Origin: Chrysaora quinquecirrha
Lineage: Eukaryota > Cnidaria > Scyphozoa > Semaeostomeae > Pelagiidae
Length of the DNA: 64,000 nucleotides
Direction: 5' to 3'
NCBI GenBank assembly: GCA_014526335.1
Contig: JACTAT010000051.1
Coordinates: 2,952,411 to 3,016,410, forward strand
Part shown: piece after piece, positions 13,173-24,100 of the stretch
How positions within the stretch are numbered: position 1 is the stretch's first letter
Layout of the letters: each line of letters begins with the position of its first letter
Made by a program: the position numbers and the translations under genes
Notes under the pieces: model-generated
The model's database searches: none
The model's input: the letters and a program-made list of their open reading frames with translations, nothing else
Told to the model about the DNA's origin: nothing

Positions 13173-13526
13173 ATCATAGGTAAGTCACGCACTGGGCGCT
13201 TAATTGATTGCTACGGCATTATCCAAGGTTATCTAACGTTTTCACAAATTTGTGGACCGAAGGAAGGGTCGTGGGAAAGTGAGAGGATGACGTACATCAG
13301 TTTGCAATTTTTATAAATTAAATATCACAGAACTCCTATAATCAGTCATGAATTCATCATATACAATTTAATGATAACGTAAATGCAAGCATTAACTGCT
13401 AACATAAAATATTTCACCAGCAAAGAGTTATCTTTAGGCACAATTATCCATCATAATAAGATTGACCAACCTGCTGAATTCACATGCTCAGATTCGTCAG
13501 ATGATTTTCCCGAATATAACAACCAG

Positions 13527-13671
13527 CTAGACTGACTACCTGATTCCCACTCTTCACAAACAGTAGCAACAACAACAACAACAACAACAACCATATAGCT
13601 GTTTGCTCAGAGTGGTTTGAGCGTCCAGCATAGACTCAATAGCGATAACTACGACTCTTGTAATAAGTCTA
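13527..13671. repeat. MITE with TAGACTTATTAC-type ends, copy
   Basis: Starts 'ctagactgactacctgattc' and ends 'cttgtaataagtcta', with an (ACA)n run inside. It is a diverged short member of the family at 8628-9128. Confidence 0.6.
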
Positions 13672-13959
13672 ACCCTCAGCTACAATTTTTCACAAGATAT
13701 ATCGGAACAGCCTAAAGAAGTTGGAATTGCTCATGAAATCTCCCCTCCCTCCTCCAATCTATGGGCAATTCATTGTTTGCAATTTCGTACACCATTTATT
13801 GTGATCTATTATTTTCATGAAAATCTCTTTAAAATCCTTTTTTATGGGAATCTCGTACATCTTTTCGAGAGGTGAAATGTCCCTCACCCCTCATAACAAT
13901 TTTGTTTAGATCTTTCGATGAAATATAAATCTAAAATTTCTTAGGAGTAGCGCATCAAT

Positions 13960-14715
13960 TAGAAATTTAACGGCAAAAACAACAACTTTTAATTTGCAAA
14001 ACATGTTTCGGACATGCACTGTCCATCATCAGTTGATAAATTCAAATTTCTACAATGGTTAATTTTATAAGGAAAAGTAAGTTACGTAATACGGCAGCAC
14101 CAACGACAACACCATGTAAAATCCCAGGTAAACGTCGACCTTTTCTTAATGTAATATATGTTTACAACAATAGATGAGAGAAAAAAATGTTAATTGATAT
14201 TATGGGTGTGGTTAAAAGAAAAAGGATAAAACGCTAAGATAATGATAAATTATAATGATACAGCTGCCTATTCAAAGTAGGCTTTTCCCGTGAGATGTGC
14301 AAAGCCTCTTTGATCTTCAATTTAAAAGAAGTTTGGGCGGTGTCCAAAACAGAGAAACAATCCTCTGTGCAAGCCTGACGACAGATTTCCGATTCCTGCA
14401 AATGCTTGTAGATGTGTGAATTTTTATCAAAGAGGCTTTGCACATCTCACGGGAAAAGCCTACTTTGAATAGGCAGCTGTATCATTATAATTTATCATTA
14501 TCTTAGCGTTTTATCCTTTTTCTTTTAACCACACCCATAATATCAATTAACATTTTTTTCTCTCATCTATTGTTATAAACATATATTACGTAACTTACTT
14601 TTCCTTATAAAATTAACCATTGTAGAAATTTGAATTTATCAACTGATGATGGACAGTGCATGTCCGAAACATGTTTTGCAAATTAAAAGTTGTTGTTTTT
14701 GCCGTTAAATTTCTA
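13960..14715. mobile_element. Penelope-like element 3' ends in head-to-head inverted arrangement
   Basis: Two copies of the same 3' end face outward around a spacer of about 110 bp (14317-14425). The left copy is on the minus strand. Its open frame (14443 down to 14234) ends in LKIKEALHISREKPTLN and a short tail, the usual C-terminus of Penelope-like reverse transcriptase/GIY-YIG proteins. The right copy on the plus strand starts at the same IKEALH point. Beyond the stop codons both arms carry an identical non-coding tail with 'ctgatga...gaaac'. The right arm lacks about 65 bp present in the left. A 12-bp direct repeat 'aaatataaatct' is found at 13921-13932 and 14715-14726. It is a dead 5'-truncated insertion with no catalytic domain left. 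Confidence 0.8.
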
Positions 14716-15119
14716 AATATAAATCTGCATTGATCAACATCTCATTAGGGGTGGAGTGGAGTTGGACTGTAGAACTGAATCTTGCCATGTGTGACTTTTC
14801 TGAGTCATTTTTTACCATCTTTTCATCCCCCACATTTCTCGACTCTGAAAAAACTTTCTTGGAAAAACTACTGCCTCAATCGAGGCTCTATGAAATCAGC
14901 CTCGTTCCCGTGTTTCTTAGAACAGCTGTCCTCGTGAAAAATCTTGGATCTCACTTCCTTTCTCATACTGCGTTTAGTTCAACCCTGTATCAGCAGCAAC
15001 AGTGCCAGAAATGTCTCTAATAACGGCGTTGTGCAATAAATAAATTATTTATGCATTCACAATTTAAATAAAACCGCTCGACTTGAGAGAAATTTGTGCG
15101 AGATTTTAAATCACTAAGC

Positions 15120-18100
15120 ATGTCAGCTCTATTGATCGTAGCGCTGACTTTCACCGACCTTATGTCGGTAGTTCTCAACGCGATCGTCGTGTATACATTT
15201 TCGATCATGAAGAACATGCTGTCGTTCAAAGACTACATGATGATCGGCATGGCAGTGGGCGATCTCATACAGGCTCTGCTTGGCTACCCACTTGAGATAT
15301 ACTCCTCACAAAATGGTCATTGGATCCTGGATATATTCTTCTGCAAGGTATACATGTTGCGATAATCGATATTGTGGATTTGAAACAAGAAAGTATTGAT
15401 TGAAAATTTGCAGCGGAAGAATTTATTATCTCAATAACTCCTTGTTACAAAAAGCGATCGCCTATTTTCAAGAATCAAAAAATCAAAAAAAAAATCCAAC
15501 GGTTACACAAAAAAACGTGCTCTGACCCAGTCCTCCACACTCTCCCCCTCTAAAATAAAGAAGTGGTCCAGAGGACAGAATGTTATAGCTTGAAGCTAAA
15601 AAGTTGTATTTATATAGAGAGTCCTAAGAGTCCTTTCTTGATCTTCTTTCTTCTAAAAGTGTTATGTGTAACATCGCAAGACGGTGGTACCGAGTCCGTT
15701 GTAATGTTCTTCACACTTCAGAAACAAAATCTTTGGCAAGTCTCCAGTAAGTTTTCTCTTTCCTCTTTGCCAACTGGGAATACGAATGCGTAAGTCGCGT
15801 TCAAGATAGTTCTGTTCAAGATCTAATGATCTCTGACTATACGAGCAATTTACTCTTTAAAGGTAAGGAGTGCGAATTGAAGTTACGGAGGTTCTGGAAC
15901 AATAAGTCAGCAGTTATAAATACGATAAAATACTAGTTCTCCTGAGCGTCGTATCGGTAAGGAACCACAACTTTTACGAAAGTATCTGACGACAATGACG
16001 ATATCTTCTGTGACGTTGACTTATGACAACGAAATAGCTAAGTGGGTGCTTAGGATTGAACTCCTCTTACAGTCACGGTGGAAATACGTGCTTTATAGTT
16101 CCCTCATTTCCGACAGGTATGACGACAGGTCTTTCAGAATAAATGTAAATATTGTACTTTTAAAATAAATAACGCGAATATCAATAGCTTTTCAATTCTG
16201 AGGTATTTTAAGTCGTAACAAGTGGCCGTGGAGCTGGGTGTCCATAAGGTACAAAACCATACGCAAGTGGATACCCGAAATTCGGATAGAAGAGTTTCGG
16301 AGTGCAAGCGATGTTTTGGACGTTATACTGTGGAAACGAAATCGGATTTCCCAACCTCGTATACTGCAGGGTATCTGGAGGACGACGATAACGTTGCGGA
16401 TGCACATACTCGCGTGGTGATGACACTAATGGTGATGTGGGACTCGAGTCACCGACTACTCGTTCTAAGTCTTCTGCAGGAGTATCAGGAGATGTCTGGT
16501 GCTCATGTATTTCTGGCGTAGCCGGCAGTGCTTCTGGAGTTGGTCCACTCTCAGCAGTATCTGCATTGTCTACAGCTTCACTCTCATTGCTAGCATTTGA
16601 CCTAGCATTGCCAACACTTTCTTGCTGCAGGCTTTCTTCAGGATTTTGGGCTGAATGTCTTGCTGGTGTTACGGCGTCTAAATGGCGATTTGGAACAAAG
16701 ATCAGAGCGTCATCTTCATCGTCAGAAGAATACTGTGTTTCAACAAACCTATTCTGGTCATTCCTTGGCTGACGTCGCCTCTGTTGGTTGTTACGGTTCT
16801 CCATCTTGTTCCTCTTATTTTGGCCATTGCTGGGTGGGATCTCGATTGGCAACTCGTTGCACGGTAGAAGCAAGTTGCGATGCAAAACACGTTTTCGGGA
16901 ACTCGGATCTTTCTCAGAAACAACTTCGTAAACGGGACTGCTTTCATTCAAACGTCGGACCACTCTATGTACGTCCTGTTCCCAATGGGCTCTTAGTTTT
17001 CCTGGCCCTCCGCGCTCACTGAGGTTGCGAACTAGTACCCGATCATTTTCTTGTAATATACTTGATGGTACTCGAGGGTCATAACTGTGCTTTGCTCTTG
17101 CCTGTGAAGCTTGTGAACGGTCGGATGCTATTTGGTATGCCTCTTTCATTGCTGTTTTCCATCTTTTCACATATTCCGAGTGATCTGCTCTCCTAGTTGA
17201 ACTCCATGATCGACCTGTTTTAAAGATCAAATCAACAGGTAGCCTTGGATCACGTCCAAAGAGTAAGAAAAATGGTGAAAAGCCTGTACTAGAGTGCTTG
17301 GTACAATTGTAAGCGTGTGTAACTTTGTTCAGGTAATCAGCCCAGCGAGACTTTTTGTTTTCTGGAAGTGTTCTTAACATGCCTAGCAAGGTTTGGTTGA
17401 AGCGTTCAACCTGGCCGTTGCCTTGTGGGTGATACGGTGTTGTTCGTGAGTGGCCCACACCACAAAGTGCCTCAAGATTTGCCATCAGCTCATTTTCAAA
17501 CTCCCCTCCCTGGTCATGATGGAGGCGGCCAGGGAAGCCAAAGCGTAGGATAAAATCATTATATATCTTACTAGCAACAGTCTTGGCCGATTTGTTCTTT
17601 GTAGCATATGTTTTGCGAACCTTGTGAAATGGTCCATAATAACCAGCACATATTCATAGCCTCCCACACTTTTTTCGAGGTGAAGAAAGTCTATTGAGAC
17701 AAGTTCGAATGGTTGGGTGGTCACAATACTCTGTAATGGTGCTCTTCCTGGGATGTGCGGCTTTCTTTGTTTGATACAGGAACAATGTTTGGCAATGAAA
17801 GTCTCAATGTCTTGTCGCATGTAAGGCCAGTAAAACCGTTGGACTGCTAACTGTATAACACGATCACTGCTCAAATGACCCATTTCACTGTGTAATTCTT
17901 GATATATAACACGATGAAACTTCTTTGGCAGCACAATTTGATTGTTTTCACTGGTCTTTCGACACAGAAGCCCTTCGTCTGAGATGTACAGTTTCTCCCA
18001 ATCCCGCATCAATATTCTGACTCCTGGGGCTGCATGTGTGATTACGCCCTTCGAGGGCTTTTCTCCTTGGCTTTAAATCGCAGCACCGGAGCAATAATGG

Positions 18101-21100
18101 AATCCGACTGTTGGGCTTGCAAGATATCATTTGATGTGATGGTCGTAAACACGAGTCCATTTGAACTGACTGGTTGCTGATCAAGTTCTACAGCTTCAGC
18201 ATTGGTGGGTAGACACATTATCCAGGGCACTAGGCCATTGTGCTGTGCCGACATAGCTACAGCTGTAGCTTGAAGAATATCAGGTGACAATTCATTTGTA
18301 CACAATTTCATCACATCCTCTATGTTACTTGGCATTCTTGAAAGAACATCAGCATCAACGTTTGTCTTTCCTGGTCTATACTTTACTGTGAACCGAAAAT
18401 CAGCAAGCTCTGATACCCAGCGATGTCCTGTCGCGTTCAATTTAGCTGTAGAGAGGACATATGTAAGGGGGCTATTATCCGTGAAGACTGTAAAAGATGG
18501 TGCATAGAACAGAAAATCACGGAAGTGATCGCATACTGCCCATTTCAGTGCTAAGAACTCTAGTTTGCCACTGTGTAAGTGATAGTTCTTTTCTGCAGTT
18601 GTCAAAGTCCTTGAAGCATAGCCAATAACACGCAATATGCCATCTTGTTCTTGATACAAAACAGCTCCTAGGCCTGACGCACTAGCATCGGTATGTAGGA
18701 CAAACGGTAGATTGAAGTCTGGGTAAGCAAGCAATGGCGGTGATGACAGGCAGTCAATAAGCTTATTCAACGCTTGCTGATGATGGCTCTGCCAAGCAAT
18801 CGGTGCTGTTGACGGAACAGTAATTTGCTTCTTGTGTTGACGATTAGTCTTTAAATTCTTCTGTGGGCTGGACTCCTTATCTTGTTGCGGCCGCTTCTGC
18901 AATAATTCAAATAAGGGCTTCGCAGTCTGTGAAAAGTTCTGTATATACTTCCTGTAATAATTGAGAAATCCAATAATCCGTCGTACATCACCAACAGTTT
19001 TGGTTTGCTATCTCGCAGCTGGTGGATAGCTTCTATGTTTGACGTGTCCATGTGGTAACCTTGTTCACAAATTATATGTCCCAGGTACTTAACTTGATGC
19101 TTAAAGAGTTCGCATTTCTTTGGTTTGAGTTTAAGTCCGTTACTTCAGAATCGCTCTAATACAGTTGACAAGTGCTGAATGTGTGACTTAAAATCCGGAC
19201 TGAAAACGATAAGATCATCAAGGTACGGAATACAGAATTCGTCACGGATTCCTCCAGGCAATGTTCCATGTACCTCTGAAACCCCCTGGGGCATTGGTGA
19301 GGCCAAAGGGAATCCTGACCCATTCGTACAGGCCCCAGGGGTAATGAATGCAGTCAGGTGCCGAGTCTTCCTGAACAAAGCCCTGGTGGTAGGCCTTCCC
19401 TTGGTCAAGTAGGGAAAACCAACGATTTCCACCAAGACTTTGAAGCGTTTCATCTATTCGCGGCAATGGATGACGGTCTTGTATAGTACGAGAATTCAAT
19501 AAGCGATAGTCCACGCAGCCGTAAGCTGCCATCCTTCTTCCGGACACAAACCACTGGACTGGAATAATTTGAGCGAGATTTGACAATCCAGCCTTTATTC
19601 AGCAAGTCCTCCAGATGTTGCTTAACTTCAGCATATAATGGCTTTGGTATTGCCGTGTAGGTTTTTTGGACTGGTTTTGGATCTGACAACTTAATTGGTA
19701 ACTGCAGTTCCTCAGCACAACCAATATCATTTTCAGACGAAAATGACTCTGCGTTTGACAGCAGCATGTCTTCAGCAATTTTTCGCTGTTGACCATCCAA
19801 ACCACTCAAGTCAAATTGTTTTAGGAAGTCAGGATGGATGTCTTGCTTTGCAGCCTCTGGAAGATCCATAGATGGTTGCTGTACATCAGATTGCATTTGA
19901 TTACTCTCAATGACAGGGGGGGCTGCGTAATTTGGTCTCAATGGGAACTACTGATTTGACAGGTTCTAACCTTCCCAAAACAGTACGAGCTTTGAGCAGA
20001 ATTTTGTGATTTGTTGCGTTATAGATAGATAAATTGACTCTGTGTGATTGACCCTTCGACAAAGTCAGTAATACTTGGTTTACTTCTAGACCATGAGGCC
20101 ATGGTTCAGTTTCATCAGGCTCAAACAGAGCTTGAGTTTTAAATTCATTTACTACACAACCTGTACGGCATGAAACTCTCACACTTTGCTTGGGTGCAAT
20201 CCAAACATTGCGCTTGGGTGTTTTTACAGTACTTAACTGGATGTCTTTATCGGCTCGCAGAAACGACATAAGGGCTTCAACTGTCTCAGGTTGTTTCTTA
20301 AACGAGGCTGTCATTGCATTAAACAACAAATTTGAAGACTCCAATCCTTGAATACCATCGTTTTGAGACACAATAATTGGATTCTTGACTACTTCTTCAA
20401 TGACATTGTAGCCAATAATAGGGTTTGCAAGGCTGTTTCCAGTCACCAAGAATGGTACAATGATAGGAGAAGGGTCTTGCTCTCCTGAAAGGCTAAATGC
20501 TAATTCCACATACCCACAATAAGGAATAGGGGTGTCGTTTGCAGCTCTGACATCAAGCCTTGTATGTACACCTAACAAAGTTGCTAAGTTTTTAAGTTCT
20601 ATTTCTCCAAAATTTGATCTGAGGAATGACCTTGAAATCACTGAAACTTGGGAACCAGTGTCCCATAGTGCTTTAGTTTTTATACCATTCAGATTACAGT
20701 CAATAATGCATTTATTACCAACCAAGGATGAGATTTTGGCATATTCCTTTGGTGATAAATGTGTCATAGAGTCACTAATTTGAATTTCATTGCTTTTAGA
20801 CAAAATATTAAGTGCCTTACAACAACTTTGGTGTTGAGACCAGTGTTTCTTTTGGCATGACACATTACAATATTTTGCAACACGACACGAAGCACAAATC
20901 AACAATTCAATACCCAATGTCCCTTGTTTTCTACAAAATGGCAAGCTTCTAATTGGGGCTGATCTCGACTACACGTGCCCCCTGATGCAGTCGCGTTGGT
21001 TTCCCTGGGCCAGTCTTTTCTACAGCCATAGGAAAATGGTCATCTGAGCCACAAAAGAAGCAATGGTCACATTTTTCAGCTTTACTTTCTTCACAAGATT

Positions 21101-24100
21101 TACATTTTGCTTAGGTTTTCGTATCTTGGCCTGGGGCATCTCTCTTGCAGGACTCTGGGTACTTTTTTTAAAGCATCAACATCTGATCTTAATGCATTTA
21201 ATGCAGCCAAAATCTGGTCCTGTTTTGGTTGTTTTGGGTGTACTTTTCAGGTTTTTCCACAGGTGCAGTTGAAACACTTGCAGCTTGCACCTTCTGCAAC
21301 TTTTATTAGCGCTGGTGAATTTGTTGACTCTCTCTTTTCAATTGACATTGCCAAATTCATTTCCCTAATTAGGGTTTAATCAGGAATCCTTTCATCTTTG
21401 AGAAAGGGTCTCATTCTGCTTCAATTGTATCATCAATGAGGCCTGTCTCGACTGAGTGAACAAAACGGTTTGAACATGATTTGCATCAAATTTTATAACA
21501 GCATTTTGTTCTTGGCTTGAAACAATGATTTGCTCACGCAATTTTAGACAGCGCATTAGAAAATTCAAGGAAGATTCATTTTTTTCTTGCACTATGTTAC
21601 TTAATTCCTGATAAGCTTCTGTGGGGGTCTTTTCACAGTAATGGCTTTGCAGAATTTTTCTTAAATCTTCCAAAGTCAGGCTTTTTTTGCTCTCAAGATA
21701 AGACTTTAAATGTAAGGCTGGGGAAATAGCTTGAATTACCCCATCTACAACATCTCTTTCAGAATATCCCTTGGCTAGACCACTTTCTATTTGCTTGTTT
21801 AAACTATTAAATGAAATGTGGCCTTTATCATTTGAAATGTTGCCATTGATTTTGAAATCTTTGACCCTCAACATAGTGCCAAGAGCTTGTAAATTCTTAT
21901 CTACTTGAGGCTTACCTTTCTTTGGATTAGCATTACTTTCTGCTTGATTTTAGGAATATTTATACTAATCTTTTCAGTGACTCTTGGGCTTTATTGATCT
22001 GTGCCTCCTTTTCCTTGAGCAATTTCTCCATGGCTTCATACTCTTTCTTCACCTGCTCCACTAAAGCTTTTCCTTTCTCCAATTCTCCTCTTTCTCTCTC
22101 CATATCTTCATCACTATTTTCTTTGTCCTCTGTTTCTTCTAGATAGGACTCCTCTAATGGTGGTGGGTCTCCAACTATTGTCTTCATCAATGCTTCCAAG
22201 AACTCCATGTTATCTCTTTCATCCTGGCCCAAACTTTTCTCGATTGCCGTTCTGATCAGCCTTATAACAGCGATTTTTGACAACTCTTCTTGCAAATCCA
22301 CAATCCCCAATTTCACTGCAACTTCTTTCAGATCGTTCAGTGTTAATTCGAGCAATTTGGACTCCACACTAAGCTGCAAATCCTCTGCCATGACGAGACG
22401 TAAAATCCAAAATAACTTAGGCCATCAGCATGCAGAACCCGAATTCACGCAGGCATTTAAAAATCCACAAAACAAACTACCATCAGCTACCAAATGTTGC
22501 GATAATCGATATTGTGGATTTGAAACAAGAAAGTATTGATTGAAAATTTGCAGCGGAAGAATTTATTATCTCAATAACTCCTTGTTACAAAAAGCGATCG
22601 CCTATTTTCAAGAATCAAAAAATCAAAAAAAAAATCCAACGGTTACACAAAAAAACGTGCTCTGACCCAGTCCTCCACATACACTCGTTTCATTTACTAA
22701 GTATAATACTATCACTATCAACCTTTTTTATAGAAGCCTCTTATAAGAAACACCGTAAATCGAGAAACTCTACTAAAATGGATCTCAGCTTAACAAAGAC
22801 AGGGGTGGACTGGCAGGGATGCTAGGTTGCGATTGCAACCCGGGCCTTCTTATTATAGGGTCTTTAACAAACTGTTTCTGTTGTTTCTTGAGCAAATCTC
22901 TTCGATTACTTGGGATTTGGGGTTTCGCTCAGTTTGAAAACAGATGGAAATAACAGAAATTGTTTCTCAATGCAGATAATTGGAAAGAAATAAAAAAAAT
23001 CAGCATATGCGCACAAAAATATGGAAGCAAGAAAATATAGAAATGCGAAAAGATGTATAAAGGGAGGCGATTTTGCCAGCGAAATATCGCAAATAAGAAA
23101 ATAAGTATTTGACATGAACAGTAGCCCTTGCCTCGAATTGATTTTTACAGAGGAGCTCACTAGAAGCAACTGACAAGAAAAATCGCTATAGTAAAAACAG
23201 GCCCCTTTTACTGGAAATAGCAACCCTTGAGATTCGCTGCCAGTCGTGGCATACCGCAGTAAATGAGATTCGAACCTGGACTGCATAACGAGAGAGCCAC
23301 CGACGTTTTCGCTGAGCTAAAGAGCTCAATAAAATCGCCGAGTAGCTCTCCAAGTCATACAGCCCAATGCCCTCCTCCCGTTTGGCTTTTGAGGTTCGGC
23401 TATGTTGAGTCTTCTTCAGCTCCACTCATGTTTATATATATCTATATTTGTCATGAATGGCACATTTAACGTAACTATATACATTCATGCACTTTGTGGA
23501 AACTGAGGTGACCGACGCCTGGCTTAACTTGCTTGCTTTAAGAAAGTTACTTAGAATTAGGATAGTTACTAAGCGAGGAATAAAATGATTCTAGAATTTC
23601 CATTTATCTTTGCTGAGAACAACATACTGCGGATAAATCTGTAATCGAGGTTTTGCCGAAACATTACATAATAAACAATAATCCAATAAACAAGCTTGAA
23701 ACTTTAATACATCGGGTAAGGTTGCTTCGAAACTTTAACTTGCAACTCACAGACAGTGAAATTACACAATGATGCGTTATGCGATCAATTCATGCTCTTA
23801 AACGATGATCGTACTTTTAGGCAAGGTTGTTGTAGCTTTTTAGATTGTTTTTTTAGATTGCATTGCATTTCATTTCATTTCATTACATCTGATTTCTTAT
23901 TCTATAAGCACGGTGGCTACGCCAGTCAGATAACTGGTTTACAGAGGGCCATGCATCTACATAGGCCTACTTTTATAACAAGTTCTTCATGAATGGCGAA
24001 CACTAGGATACATTTTTCCACAAGTGGCATGCCACAATAGATGGGATTCGAACTTGGACTGCATGATCAGAGTCAGAGAGCCAACGACGTTTCCACTGAG

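Larger units (their letters stand above)
15355..22679 (-). mobile_element. Ty3/gypsy LTR retrotransposon, recent insertion with broken reading frames
   Basis: A 7.3-kb element on the minus strand inside the opsin intron. The two 185-bp LTRs (15355-15539 and 22495-22679) start TG, end CA and appear identical base for base. Flanking 'taca' at 15351-15354 and 22680-22683 is the target-site duplication. A polypurine tract (minus-strand AGAGGGGGAGAG, about 15540-15551) precedes the 3' LTR, and a TGGTAGCTGATGG-type primer site follows the 5' LTR. Domain order gag, protease, RT, RNase H, integrase is that of Ty3/gypsy. The frames are interrupted at several points by single-base shifts and at least one stop, so the copy as written cannot encode a full polyprotein. 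Confidence 0.95.

Noticed and set aside
16222..17022. Plus-strand open frames opposite the integrase region
   Set aside because: Antisense shadows of the gypsy integrase frame; no independent similarity.
22906..23286. 126-residue minus-strand frame in the opsin intron
   Set aside because: Phe-rich, no family match and overlaps a SINE.
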